Of a stretch of DNA of 64,000 bases, positions 24,127 to 38,399 are shown in pieces (position 1 is the first letter of the stretch; every line of letters starts with the position of its first letter). The stretch lies in contig CM062214.1 in assembly GCA_031216445.1 (NCBI GenBank), positions 5,355,501 through 5,419,500 of the forward strand, given 5' to 3'. The position numbers and the translations under genes were made by a program. The notes beneath the pieces are model-generated. The model did no database searches. It was not told the DNA's origin and saw only the letters and a list, made by a program, of their open reading frames with translations. Source of the DNA: Lateolabrax maculatus (Eukaryota; Chordata; Actinopteri; Acropomatiformes; Lateolabracidae).

Positions 24127-27100
24127 CTAATAGAGTGATGAACAGATGGTCCTCTGGCTGCCACCAGCTGCGCCTCCCTCCCTCTCTCTTTCACTCAGTC
24201 GTATTTTTTTCTTCCATTTTTTCTCTCTCTCTGTATGCGGAGTGCACTCTAGTGATTTCTTTATGATACTACTTGATTTGTAGGCTTCTGAGAATTAAAT
24301 GAAATCCCAGATATTAGACCTTTTTCCCTGTGCACACTTGATGAATACACACTACATGGCCAAAAGTATTGGGATGCCCAAAGATTTCAAACCGAACGTG
24401 TTTGCTGAACGTCTCCCATTCAGCCACAGTAGCATTGGTGTTGGTTTGGATCGAGGTCAAGGCTCTGGGCAGGCCAGTCAAGAGCTTCCACAGCAAGCCT
24501 CAGAAAACCATTAATACTATAATAATTAATACATTAATATTTTTACGTTAACAATGGGGAAAATACGTGGAATGCGAAAGGTGTCGCTTGTTGGAACAAA
24601 CCCGTAAGAATGAACTCTGTCTGGTGGATATGTAAATAGGCTACTGTTTTCTAACACATAACTTTACAAGAGGATAATATGTCACTGGTGTCCACATACT
24701 TTTGGCCACATGCAGCTGTGTGCTCATGTTGAGACGCACCACACCAACTGAAATGCTGACCTGCAGAAGTCCCACTGTTACTAAAACTCTTGAAGCCCCC
24801 CCCGTGTTATTGATTGGTCACCAATCAATCAGGCTCACTCTGTTCTCTGCCTCGGCGGCATGTTCAGCGCTGTTTGTTTACCTTGTTGACTTAGTGTCCA
24901 AGTTGTTGACACGTTTATCACTGTGACCTAATTGAGTTAGACAGTGTCTGTTTTCAGAGGCAGAGCAGGAAAGGCGAAAATAGTGAGAGTGGATGAGCAG
25001 CGTTTGGCAAAGAGACCAGGGGGTTTTAATCGCTACGAGAACATCTGTGCAAACCAGAGTTATGAAACCATCTAGTTTGTTTTTATTTTTGGCTCATGAT
25101 GCTCACAGAAAAGGACAGGCTCACATTTGTATTCATGCATGCAGTCTTCTGCAAGAAAAGAAAAGCACAATAATGTTTTTCTACTCATGCAAAAGCAACA
25201 TACTGTATGCACACAACTTTGGGGTTACTTTAAAAACTTAGCATTATTTTCTTTGGTAATCAAACCAAACCTGTGTCATTAATGGTGGTTTTGTGATTTG
25301 TGGTGAGTATTCCTAAAGAAAATAAAGAGACAATATCTGATGGGTAGGGGACCTTTATGGGTCTAAAAATACCCCCACTGACTGCAGAGAAATGGACTGA
25401 AATAGAAAAGAAAAAGGAAAATGGGCAAAAGTGCTGGGATGAACTTAGTGGAAGAGAAGTGTAAAAAAAATTCTAAATGGATGCGTATAAAAGGGAGAGA
25501 AAATGAAAAGGTGAATAATAGCGCTATCATCCTTAGCAAAGGTACAGCAGAGGTACAATGTAATGGCCTTGTCCCCCACAGAAACATCATATGGATCTAC
25601 TGAATGGATATGAAAGTCATTTAATTGGTATTGAACCTTCTCTGCCTCTTAAGCTGTGGGTCAGGAACAAGTTCAAAATAGATGTATTAGAGAAGGCTAT
25701 GTCATACTGTGAAAGGTAATGGAGGAAGTGTAGGCTGCGGCAGTGACACAGGCTGCAAATATTTCTCTAAATATGTTCAGTTCAAATATTTAATCCAGTG
25801 TTTGTCTCTTATATAAAACATGCCTATATTCTCTTTCAATGAAAAATGATATTTGATTTCCTGTAACTGGGATTGTTGTATCACATCCTTCATCAGGGCT
25901 GAAAGGTCTGGTTTGTTTCCAGTCTACATGCTGACTTAAGTTGAACTGGTTACTCAAAATGTGACTCATTTTAAAGGAACTGATGCAAAAAGAGACATAC
26001 TCTCAGGTGAACATGGACAATAAAAGTAAAAAAAGGCTCATGTCTGATAGATTGCCTCAAATGATGTCACTTGAGTCATCGTCGGTTGGGGCTGAAGACT
26101 ACACTTTGAATCCCTGACTGAACTGTCGGTGACCAGGCTGCATTGTGGGTAATGTGTGAATTATCTGAGGTTAGCGTCAAACGTTTGGCCTGTGTTTTGT
26201 GCTGATTATTTGATCATAAATGTCCATATCTAAACAGTCTAACTTTAGCCTATATTTTATTAATGCAAAGGGATCGAACAGTTTTAGGCATAGTTAGGGA
26301 AATATCTGGCTGTTTAGCTGCTAAATGCTCCACTATGTTCACCAGCTACTCGCCAACTTTGGTTGTTAAAAAAGCTATCAGCTGCTGCTAGAAACAGGGT
26401 TGACGAGATCAGATGAGATTGAACCAAAACAGTAAAGATGCCCAAGCTAATGTTGCTCAGTATTTGCTGGATGTGTAAATACGCATAAAAAAATAAAACC
26501 AAAACAATGAGCTGAAAGACACTAAATTGCTCTGTGGAGCTGATGGGAACTGCAGAATTGGGTGATAATTCTCACTGGGTTTATCAGCACAAGCAACCCC
26601 TTTTAACATGTTACGCACAATCATTTGATCCATGGTTAATATATGAACATTGATTGGTGCAGCTTTGCATAAAATAAGTGTTAAAACAAACATTTATAGT
26701 CCCCAAACTTAGGTAACTAAAAAAGTATTGATTTGGTGTCCGTACTAACATTAATGGTATTGTCTTGGGACGCATTGAACATTTCCAAATAATACCCAGC
26801 TCTAAATGAATACGGAGGCCAAGTGTTTGCTCAGTGTCACAGACAGAACAGTTCATTTCTACGAACCTTAGGGTGCTCTTGAAGATTAAAGAACTAAAGA
26901 AAATAAAACATTCTTCAGGCACTTACAGGCAAAACAAGGGGACATTTTATATCAAAAGCCTCTATCTAGTCTGTCATGATAGACTTCACAGGTCTAAAAA
27001 CAGATCGATAACAACTGGCATCCTATCTAGACATCATGGTAGACTATCACACGATGAAATGACCAGCATACAGTGTATAAAGAAAACAACGATCACAACG

Positions 27101-28732
27101 ATATAAAAAATGTGATATAATGAAAACATACTGTATCACTGAATATTATGCTATTCCAATAGGAACAAGTTTTAAAAAATGTTAATTACAGGAGTCAAGT
27201 ATCTGTTTCTTCGTCGGACCTGGATATACTAAGGCATCACATTTGAAACTAGAAAAGCTTTTCCTCCTCTTAATTCCTTTAAAATAAGTCACACATCTGC
27301 AGCCGTTGTATCGGCAAACTGCTGTTGGCTGATCTTTGGTGTTAGGTGATGTCACCACCTGTTGCACTCTTCAGGTGACGTCACCTGACAGCCAAAATGT
27401 CCAGTGTTTAGTTTCTGTTTAAAGGAAATGGCAGCTTGTTTGAAATAAATGAAAGATTAACCGTGTGGTTAACGACTCCCCCCATTGCTCCAATGACATT
27501 TTGAGCCCATTGTACCTGAAATGACATTGTTCGCCTCCGAGAGAAACTCAAGTTAAGGCACTGCTGAAAGCTGTGTGATTGACAGGTGGTCTCTGGGAGG
27601 TGTACCACTGTACCAGATGGAAGCCAAACAAATGAGGTGAAATCTCAGGCTCGCCACTTTCAGACACTTAAGTTGTCCCATGGATGTTGTTATCAGGCAC
27701 AAACTCCTACTCGGTGTCAGTGAAACCAGGCTCTGGGCCAGAGTTTGGCCCCTGTGGTCTCTTAGGTCTTCCCAGAGTCCACAACAATACACTCCACTCC
27801 ACTGCAGCCTTGTTAGCGAGCGCGGTCAGCGGGGCGGTGAACTTAACTCTGAAAGGGTTTTGGAGCTATTCTCTTAGGCAGCTGAAGCTCTTAATCACTT
27901 AACTGAGCGACTGCAAACTACTGCAGTAATGCTTTTTCAGCTACTTTTTCAAGCACAACAAAATGCACAGGAAGCTGCAGATTTGGATAGATTACTCATT
28001 CTCACTGGTATTTCTGTGTTCAGATCAGTGGATATTTAGTTTTTAGTATTTACATGGTGTCTGCCTTGTGGAAAGTATTGCTTTTTGATCTCTGTCTGAA
28101 TTTGGGAATTTCCTAATTTGGACTTCATATTCACATTTATTGTAAACTTAGTCACTTTTAGATTTGATCACGTGTTAGTGTTTTTGTGGATCCTCTTTCG
28201 TGTTCTCAAATTTTTACTAAACGGTCCAAAATCACAGAACTAGCATGCTTATTCTGTGTTTTCCGAGAGCGTCGTCTCCCTCGATATCTGCTTGCACACA
28301 GAGTGGCTTCGGCCTGGAGATAGGGAGGGGGGAGGTGGGAGGGCGGGGGTGTGCTTCTGTTCGTCACGGTTAATGACCATCTGACTTTGGCCTTGAAGTC
28401 TTTCACTGGGCAAGGAGAGAGAGAGAGGAGGGAGGGGGGGGGTAGAGAGGGAGAGAACAGAAGGGAAGCCCATTCACTACAAGAGGGACAGAGGAGGGGA
28501 AAAAGGGAACAGCCAGAACAGAGGATGGATGGATGGATGAAGCGGGTGTGTGTGTGTGTGTGTGTATGTGTGTGTGTGTGTTTGTGCTGGAGAGTTTTTT
28601 GAGAAAGAGGGAGGGCTTGAGCGAGGGATGTGTGCCGCAGGGTTAGTGAAGGATGATAATTCACCGTTAAGCCTCCTAGAAAGACCAGCTGGCCCCTCTG
28701 GAGTCAGATGTCAGCCTCCGCAGCCAGGACTC

Positions 28733-28776
<44 letters not shown>

Positions 28777-29661
28777 GGCAGTCATGCATGTATATGTCTT
28801 TGTGTGTGTGTGTGTTTGCGTGTGTGTGCTGTCGTCAGTCGCAGCTTTTGACTGCTAGAAGGAAAACACCTGCATGGGGAGCTGTAGATTTTATCAGTCT
28901 AAGCTCCCTATCTCAGTGAGAGTGGGATTGGTCAGGACACACACACACACACACAAACACACACAAATACACATGCACACACACCATCTGCTAGTTAGTT
29001 AGGGCTATTGTTGCGAGCCATTTGGGTAGTGTGTAGAGGTTTGGCTTTGTGCTGATCTTGACCATCAGTTGGCCAGCTGGCCTGACTTTGGTTTTCCACT
29101 TGGTCGGAACAGAAAACAGGCCAGGAGACAAACCAAACCAAAGTGAGCCACGTAGCACCAAATGTGCTTGTTAGCAAATAATAAATAAGAGAGGAATTAC
29201 ATCATTTCATAAAATATTTAAAACTAGCCTTGTCTTTGAATTTGGAGGACTCTAAAGTGGTAGCCTGGTCAGGCCACTGTTGTGCAACACTGTGTCTATC
29301 AACTAATATGTATTATATATGAACACAAACACACACACACACACACACACACACTTCTCTGTCACACGTTTTCTGGATGTAAAAATGGTTTTCTGCTTCT
29401 TTTCTCTCTGTCTCCCTCTCCCTCACTAATCTATACTAGCCAGGTCATGCTGAGTCTGCTGTGCTCCCTATTGAATGGGTTGAATTATTCAGCATTGTAA
29501 GCGTGTGTGTGTCTGTGTGTGTGCTTGTGTGCGCGTATGTGCTCACACGTAAGCATGGGTACAGCTGGCCTGCTGGTTCCTTTAATCAGGGGACGGCCGG
29601 TCTGCATGAATGCCTGTATTGTTGGGTCATGTGTATTCAGGGCCGTGGCATGTGTGATTTG

Positions 29662-29710
<49 letters not shown>

Positions 29711-30791
29711 TGTGTGTGTGTGGAGGGCTCAACAGGGGTATCGGTGATTACAGCGCTACTGTGTGAAACTGCACGTCACAGGGTCGCTGGGTCAACAGCA
29801 CTAAATCAGGCACTAAGTTGTTTGTCAGGGTCACATTATTTCTGCATGTGATGGTCTGTGAGAAAGAAAGATGGTTAAAATCGTGTTTAACGTGTGTATT
29901 TGTGTGTGTGTGTGTGTGTGTGTGTGTTAGAGAGAAAACAGCATGCATGTTTCATCTGGATGTTCTGTGTCTTTTCCCCTCCAGGTCGGAATGAGCTGAT
30001 AGCCAGATACATCAAGCTCCGAACAGGCAAGACGCGGACAAGGAAACAGGTAATAATGGGAGTGTGCATTAAATCCAATCACACTGTCTACAGTATGTAT
30101 CACAGTGTATCACATTATACAGAGGGAAATGAGGGAAATGGTGCTAACTGCAGTGATGAAAAGAATGGTTGAGAAGCTGAACTGCAATGGTCAGTGGTTA
30201 AGTTTGGGCAAAGAATAAAAGCAATTTAAAGCTGGACTTTGCAGCGCTTTGATCTGACTTTATGTGTCCATTTTCTTCATCAGGAAAGGTTACTTTACAG
30301 CATTTTTTGCTTCTAAGAATTTTTAAATTTTCAACAATTACCCATTCTTGCCTTTAGGGGGTGCCATTGAATTTCGACAATTACGATGTTACCTGTTTTC
30401 ATATTAGCAAAAACATGTTAGCAGTTACGCTGTTCTTGCGACGTTATCAAAAGTACCAGCAAAGAAAATGACATATTATTACAGTGCTGACGGTGTGGAC
30501 ACACTTCCTGACTGACACTGATGTGACAGTCAGGCTGCTCGGTGTTATGGAGCTTCAGCCCGACAGCTACCATTCACCCTGTACAGGTGAATTTTAGAAG
30601 AACACAGTTTATCCTCTGAAATACATGAGTTCAGATTTCTTGACACAACATGACGTGGCAGCATCTGTCTGTAGTGTAATCGTAGTGTCCTGGTTCTTGG
30701 CCTGTGTTCCCAGGTATCTTTTCGCTCTCTCAAAAGATGTGCATAGATGGGTCTATTCACTGTTGTCAGGGGAGTAATGTGTGTGTGTATA

Positions 30792-30838
<47 letters not shown>

Positions 30839-32667
30839 CCTTCCAGTGTGGCAATAGTCCTTTCATAACCATGGCAACTCACTGTTTGGTCCTTCTTCCT
30901 CTCTTTTCCGCCCTCCGACCCCCCTCCCTTTCCCCCTCTCCTCTCCTCCCCGCTCCTCTCCTCTCCTCCAGGTATCCAGTCATATCCAGGTTTTAGCCAG
31001 AAGAAAATCCAGGGAGTTTCAATCTAAACTAAAGGTAAGGCTCGGTAAACAACATTTACACTCAGGGTTTGGTGTGTTTTTTTTATTTTATTTTTTAACT
31101 GTGAACAATCCTCTGGTGCACAGGAAGTGATATTTCCTGTTTGTTTGGTGTAAGCGCAGCCGATTGGTGAGGATTAACACTGATGACATGGATGAACAGG
31201 CGTAAAAAAAAGCGCCACCTACAGAAACTTCAACAGCAAGGAAAAAAAGACGTCACAGTGTTGAACACATTGTTTTAAAAAAAAAAAAAGTGATCTCTGG
31301 GAAATGCAAAAATATTGCAGCAATTAGCTCTGCACAGATCTAGAACATTAGTGTTTAAATCACGGAGTTTCACCTTATTGAATAAAGAAAACAGATCCGT
31401 CCTGCAGCCTGTTGAGGAAATAGGAATCATTTTACTGTTTCTACTTCACCATATGATGCACAAAAGCAATCTGAATTCAGTGTTTGTCCCTTGCTTGTTA
31501 ACTTTTCACTGCGGCTGGATGGATGCCTGTCACAGTGACTCCAGTATCCTAGGTGTCTAATTAGGCCCGTTCAGGTTTTCACCCCCCACCCCCCACCCTT
31601 CATCCCCCTCTTCTTCCTGTCATTCTCTTATATCCATACATTAATTCATTTGTTTCCTCTCCTCTTCCCTCCCTCTTCTTATGCTCTCTCCACCCTCCTT
31701 TCACTCTATTAATCTCTTACACTCCTCCTCTCCTCCCTCCCTTTTCCCCTCTTTCTTTTCCTCCCTCACTGCTGGTCATAATTAACTTCATGTAAAGCAA
31801 CAAAGGAGCGCTTGTTTTTTTCCAAGAAGAGCAGCCGGAACTCTGAGTGGAAACAGAGCGAGGACTGAATTGATGTTTGCTGTCATAAAATAAATGACAG
31901 ATGGTTAATTTAAAATTGATAGTAAAGGTTATTTGAATCAATATACATCTAGCATACAGTATACTAACGGTTTATTGATGATGCAGTATATGTGCCTATG
32001 CTGTTTTTTCTATATATATCATTCTGTTACAAAGGTTGAGAAGTATCTATATTGGCAACAGTGCAGTGTAGCAGAATTAATGTATTATTATACACTATAT
32101 TTAATTAAAGATATTATTGTATAATGTGACAAATTCTAAACTATATATAAAATAGGGATCCAAGTTAATCAGGTCACAGGTTTGAAGGATATTAACAAAT
32201 GTAACTGTAACTGAATAAAAAAGGAAGGGAGGAAGCTAATATGAGTGATATGCTCCGAGCGTTGACTTCTCTAAAGACAATATTAATCACAGCCTTTTAT
32301 TATAGATATATCATTATGCCCCCAGCTAATTAATATTTTCATTATCAATCAATCTGTGTGTTATAATCAGTTTCAATTTCCACCAGCCCATGGTTACCTT
32401 TTGAAACCCCAGGATATTCCATTTATACATCCAATTATATCAAACTGAGAAAAGCAGCAAATGTTCACATTTGAGAGGCTGAAACCAGGAAATAGTTGGC
32501 ACTTTTGGTGGAAAGCAATTGTCAGCAAATCCAATAAAAATACCAAAACAGTGGATTGATACTAACAAGTATTGTTTGTTTTCCAAAGCCTTATGTATCT
32601 TATTCCTCTGTGCCATGGAGCTGGAGCCACACTGTTGTGCTGGGTGACATGATCCTTCATTACCATG

Positions 32668-32740
<73 letters not shown>

Positions 32741-34095
32741 CAGGCTATGCTTTTGCTTTTGGTCTTTTTTATGATATGTTGTCCATAAAGAAAGTATAGA
32801 ATAACAGCAGCCTTATCTTTTAGTAAATTACTTACATGGTAAATAGATTATCAAAAAAAAATACAGATTATTAATTGATTGTGTCAGCTCTATAATAGCA
32901 TAATATATATACTGTATTGTCTCTGTGGTTGTTTGAATGTGATGTAAGAGCTTTCCCTGCATTTCCCATTAAAACCAAAATCAGTTGGTCGTTTCAAAGA
33001 AATGAGTTCAGGTCAAGGATGTTATCAAACCCATATGGTTCCTGGTATTTAATATGAAAATCCAGCATGATTCCCATCTCAGTGCCTCCTATAATGTTAT
33101 TACTTCCCCTAGGAGGAGAGATTTCTCTCAGTGCCAATTAACTTGAGTGAAGCTGCCAATTAGTGACCCTCCAGCTATTGCAGCGCCTCTAATTCCATTT
33201 CATTCAGCTGTTTTCTGCTCGGAGTTTCATGTCACTTTGAGTTCAGATGTTAGAAATGAGTCCACAAGTTCAGACTTACTGTAAATCTTCTGTGTAGAGC
33301 TTTTTGCCCCGAGGCAGCGGCCCTGACCAGTGAAGTTCACTGTGTTGTGTCAAGCTCCGGTGCACTCTCCCCCTCCCCCCCTAAAAAATGAAAAGCAAAG
33401 TCAAACTCTTTAATCCCATGTGAGTCAGGTGAGCCATTTCCAGCAGGAAACTGTTGCAAATAGTTCAGTATCCTGTTTTATTTCTCAGAAGCCCAATATC
33501 GTATTGACTGAAATTTCCTCCAGCGCTTTTAATCAGTTTTATGGTCTGTAAAGCAAGTTTTAGCTCTTAAGTTCTATTAAAATATACCAACAGAGCTTCT
33601 AATTTCCGAGGGCCTCTGCTACTTTCCACAGTGTTGTACTGTAGGCAAATGAGCCGCTTCATTTTGGGCAGTTTACTCAAATTGTTATATGTTAATTTGT
33701 GTAATCACAAAGTAGCAGCAGGCACCAATCTGAGCACAATCAGTCAGATAATGACGGCTAGTGAGAATGACAACTTCAGGCCTTTGGTTGTCTTGATAAT
33801 TCCAGTCAGCCTTCTTCATTTCGGGAATTTCCTGCTTTCCGTGGCAGAGCGTGGTGCCCTGATGTTTGCCCTCAGTTTGGGTTTGGACCAGGGTGTGAAG
33901 CGTATTCATTATGACGATGATGAAAATGATGCTAACGTGTGTGTTTGTTGCCGTGCAGGACCAGAGTGCCAAGGAGAAGGCTCTGCAGAGCATCTCCTCC
34001 ATGTCCTCGGCCCAGATCGTCTCGGCCACCGCCATACACAGCAAGCTCCTGCCTGGGATTGTACGCGCCAGCTTCCCCGGCAACGCACAGGTGAT

Positions 34096-34155
<60 letters not shown>

Positions 34156-37100
34156 TTACATGAACAGAATAGTTTGGGTCTCCAGTATGCTGGTATATGC
34201 TCCGTTTAAAGTCATGGCACACATTCTGTTATGTACGTACACACACAAGTCTAGTGTGTTAATGCGTGTGTGTGTGTGTTGCTTTTCAGCTATGGCAGGG
34301 GATGATTCCTGGAGGACAGTCCAGCTCCGCCACAGAAGAGTAAGTCACACTCACATTATACAGTCATACCTAACCGCGCTGTGTCACTGTTTTGATGCGG
34401 GACACACTGACCTTCGCTGGGTGATATATGACTGGTGATGTCAGTAAACTAAATTAAAATGACCTTAAGGGTCAGTTAGTTAGTGTTAGTGATCCTTTTT
34501 GATTGCTCTTATTTTTTTATGAACAGCACAATCAGAGTTTCACATTACCTGGACTTGGATTCTAAAACCCGCCTTCCTGCTGTGTCCAAGTTCAACCCCT
34601 TTTTGTGTCATTGCCAGCTGCTGTTACATGACCATGTGGTGATGATGATGATGATGATGATGATAATGATAATAGCAGTAAATGGGGCTGGGTTAGCTTT
34701 TACTGAAATCAGAGACGCTCTTGACCTCTGCGCTCCTGCCACAAGACCCAGAACAGAATTCCTTTCTGTGTAATGTAGGAACAACGTGACTGGCCCCGGC
34801 TGGGTCTCTTCTTCTTTCAGCCTTTTTAACGCTGTCCGTCTGTTTCTCTGTTTCTCTGTTTCTCTCAGTATCAAGCCGTTCTCTCAGCAAGCCTACTCCG
34901 TGCAGACAGCAGGGACCACCACAATCTCAGGTGAGAGGAACCGCGGCACAATTATCTCCTTTTCTGTAAAGCGAACAGGTGGTCCTCTCTCCTGCCACGT
35001 AGGCCACCGGTCCTCTCTACAGGGTGGTTTTTCTGAGGTTTGTCTTGTGAGGGGGTCAAAAACAGAAAGCGTCAGTCTAACACAAACATGAACAGAAAGT
35101 CTAGTGGGAGTCAATCCTGATGTCAGCAAGCTGGGCCAGGATGGCCAACTTCTGGTGTGCGACACACGCTTTCCCCTTCAGTCTCACGCTACCCAGACAA
35201 TTCTCACGCCAAAACAATACGATATTTTCATTTTTTAATTATTAAAATTTTCAATTTTAATTGGTTTTAAACCCTGTTGGTGAAATGAGTTCAAATATGT
35301 GCACGTGATTAAGTGCCCGTATGCGTGATTAAGCCCATGGCACCTACAGTGAGCCCTGAGCTCGCCTAAACTACAGATGTTATCTGATTTTGTGTTTACC
35401 TGAGCAAGCTAGACTAACTAACTTAACAGCATGCCTGGTCTTCTCAAATGTTGTAAAGGGACAGACTGCTTAAATAGTTAACAGCTGATAACCAGCACTA
35501 AGTGGACTCAACGTTCACATAATCACATGGTGTCACGTCCCCTAGCAACGCCGGCCCTCAGGATACCAGTCAACTGCTGCCATGGGAAACCCCCACAGAC
35601 ATGTCCACAGCTTTTGAAAAATTTTAAAATATGCACAACAGCTGTAGTATTGATTCAGTTTATGTTTTCTCAGACAAAAAGTGAGGAGAATTACATTTTC
35701 CCTTTAAGGCCTTTTGATTGGGTCAATATGGGCACACGGCCCATTTTTTGCCCTGGCCATGTGACTACGGTAAGAGTCAACCAAAGCTACTTTTCAGGAA
35801 TTTAGGAAAGCAACCTTTCAGTTGACTCGTCTTTGTTGTGTATTTCACAATGCGTTTTTAACAACTCACGGAGGTCCATGCAGGGTTGTAAATTTTACCC
35901 AAAGTGAGTGATAGCAGCTGTCAGTTACAATAGCAGGAACCTAAATGACAAGCAGAGGGAGGCTTTTGTAATCAGGGTGTGTGAGCTTCGAGATTTCACT
36001 TTGTCCTCACCATTGTCACCCTCTTTTCATCTACTTTTGTTAACTGCTCTTCAGTGGCGCAGACTCACCTCAGTCAGGCTTTGTCCACGAGACTCCAGTA
36101 ATGGCATACATTCTACACCTTCGTAGCAGAGAATAATGCGAGCATTACTGCCAACCCTGTTAAACAGCATGATTGTACATGATGGCAGTGGTGACGTGAG
36201 GTTAAACAGACTGCGTGTGTGTGTGGGTGTGTTGTCTAGGCTACGAGCCTCCCACTGCAGCCCAAACACACAGAGAGCCGGCGTGGCAGGGTCGCTCCAT
36301 CGGCACCACCAAACTACGACTGGTGGAGTTTTCATCTTTCCTGGAGACGCAGAGGGACCAGGAGGCAGTGAGTACCACACACACACACACACACACAGAG
36401 CACCAGTGTACAATAAGCACTCCCTATTGTCCCATAAACAGATGACAGATAACCCCGCAGCAGAGAACAGCGTTAAAGCCCTTTGTGTGTATCCTAGTAT
36501 GAATAACCTTTGTAAAGCTCTATCTCTCTGTCTGCTCAGTCTATCTGTCATCCTGCCACACTGTGGACTCGCTGTCATTTTTCTACCTCGGGCCCGCAGA
36601 CAGCTGGCATTCGTCTTGTGGCTTTCTGTTTGGACAGTTAAAAACCTCGAACTGTTCTATGTTGACTTTGAAATAGATTCGGTTGTCAGAAGGTGTCATA
36701 TTTACTGCATAATTTTACGTTACTGTAAATGAGAGCCTCACAGGTGCAAACCATTCATCACTATGAAAACGTGCCATTTAGCTTACATGGTAGACAAAGA
36801 CCAAGGCTACTACAGTTGTGTGCATGCCAATTTAAATGGATAAAAGGTATAATCACAAATCTATCCTGTTTCTACAGGGAAAAATTAGGAAAATAAAGTG
36901 GAAGCTTGTTATTGCTTGTTATTGCCCACCTAGGGTTATTTCTTTTTTTTTCTTTTTTTTAATTACTCTTGGAGAAAAGTAAAATCCTAAGTAACCTTTG
37001 TTAGTTATCACAAAAAAACAGTTTAGCTCAGATTCAGTAATACATTATTACAATAGTGTTTTATTTTACATAATAAGTACACAAATTTTACAGTCACTTA

Positions 37101-38345
37101 AAATGTTGACACCTTGTTAAGACATTGTAAATAAAAAAATTATTTTTAGTATAAAAATTTGAAAACTGCACTCTTTCAACATGAAAATGATTTACCAAAC
37201 CTGGGTCTAATTTTGTTGTTTTTTATCAGTTACGATAACATTTTACTACCGAAGTTGAAGATACTTTGTGGCGTTTTCTTGTAAACTAACACAGATATGT
37301 GTACTTTTACTGTTTTCACACCAAAACACATTGTGTGTATTCTCGAGGCCTTAAAAACATGTCAAATATTTTTCCTTCACAAATAAAACATTTAAAATAT
37401 TTGTATTATTATGTTTTTAAGGTACGTTGCTAGCTAGCTTCTGTGTATCAATTTACCCAGCATGCTCGTGGTTGTAAATTTGTATATATCTACGCGTGTG
37501 CAAGTAGGATACGAGATACAATCAAAACAGGGGGGCCCGCTTATGAAAACATTGCTCCACGGTGCCACTGGTGGTCAGAAAGTTCATGGGACACCTTTAA
37601 TGTCTGATATCTGGGGGCACTGCACTGAATTCAGTGTCAGTCTCTCCTTTGCTATTGTTTCAGGGTGAGACGGGCACCTGAAACAATAGAAAGAGTGTCC
37701 GTCTTTTTCTGCCTCCGTCCTGGCCTAATTCAACTGTTTCCCTCCCCCTCCCCCTCCTCCCCCACCCTGAAGCACCTGTTTGTGAACATCAGCCAGAACA
37801 GCCCGAGTTACAGCGACCCCATGCTGGAGTTTGTGGACATCCGGCAGATCTACGACAAGTTCCCCGAGAAGAAGGGCGGCCTCAAGGAGCTGTTCGCCAA
37901 GGGCCCGCAAAACGCTTTCTACCTGATCAAGTTCTGGGTGAGCAGGCAAACACTTAGCTACGTCCTGTTTTGCGTGAGAGTTTGTTTTCATTTTATTTGC
38001 TCTCCATACCATCTTCACATCCATTTGAAATAATTATTATAACAGATGGTGTTTGAGCATTTCAGAAACACTGTCTTTTCTTTCTTCTTAATTTTGTTTT
38101 CTTTCTTTGGTAATCAGTAAAGAGGGTTAGCACGTACCCCATTTTTTTCCCTGTATTTTTCCACCCAGTGCCATGCCTTTGTCTCCACTACAGGTGTGTG
38201 TGTGTGTGTGTGTGCTGGTGTGTGTATGTATGTGTGTGTGTTCTGTCTTTCCACCTGGGATATGGAGGTGGTGGGTTGATGAAAGCACAGTCGCTTTGTT
38301 TGAACACCTGCTCACCTCCTGACTCACAGGTTGCTCTGTCTCCAC

Positions 38346-38399
<54 letters not shown>

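Larger units (their letters stand above)
23621..29984 (+). other. tead1: tead1 intron between coding exons 1 and 2
   Basis: Donor gtgagt at 23621, acceptor 'cccctccag' ending at 29984. Holds the TIR element R6 (24348-24712), R1 copy B (26285-26600) and several GT/AC tracts (24089, 28546, 28737, 28939, 29326, 29666, 29891). No coding exon was recognised. Confidence 0.8.
31035..33958 (+). other. tead1: tead1 intron between coding exons 3 and 4
   Basis: 2.9 kb. Holds a C/T-rich stretch at 31580-31760, repeat R2 copy 2 (32320-32560) and the longest AC tract of the window (32669-32739). Mammalian TEAD1 can include a 12-nt microexon (VTSM) at this position. I searched by eye for an AG-12 nt-GT candidate ending in ATG and found none. 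Confidence 0.75.

Noticed and set aside
36408..36419. Exact 'YNKH' coding match near the exon 7 donor
   Set aside because: It has 'ccagtg' before it but no GT after it and the following sequence does not resemble TEAD; chance or decayed, not a usable microexon.
36876..36897. AG-GAAAATAAA-GT, a 9-nt microexon candidate encoding ENK
   Set aside because: The acceptor is A-rich without a polypyrimidine tract, the donor 'gtggaa' is poor, and the residues are not YNK.
37661..37670. Strong-looking 'tttcag' acceptor next to a 'gtgaga' donor
   Set aside because: Only a single base lies between them, so it cannot be an exon; used as an acceptor for exon 8 it leads to a stop.
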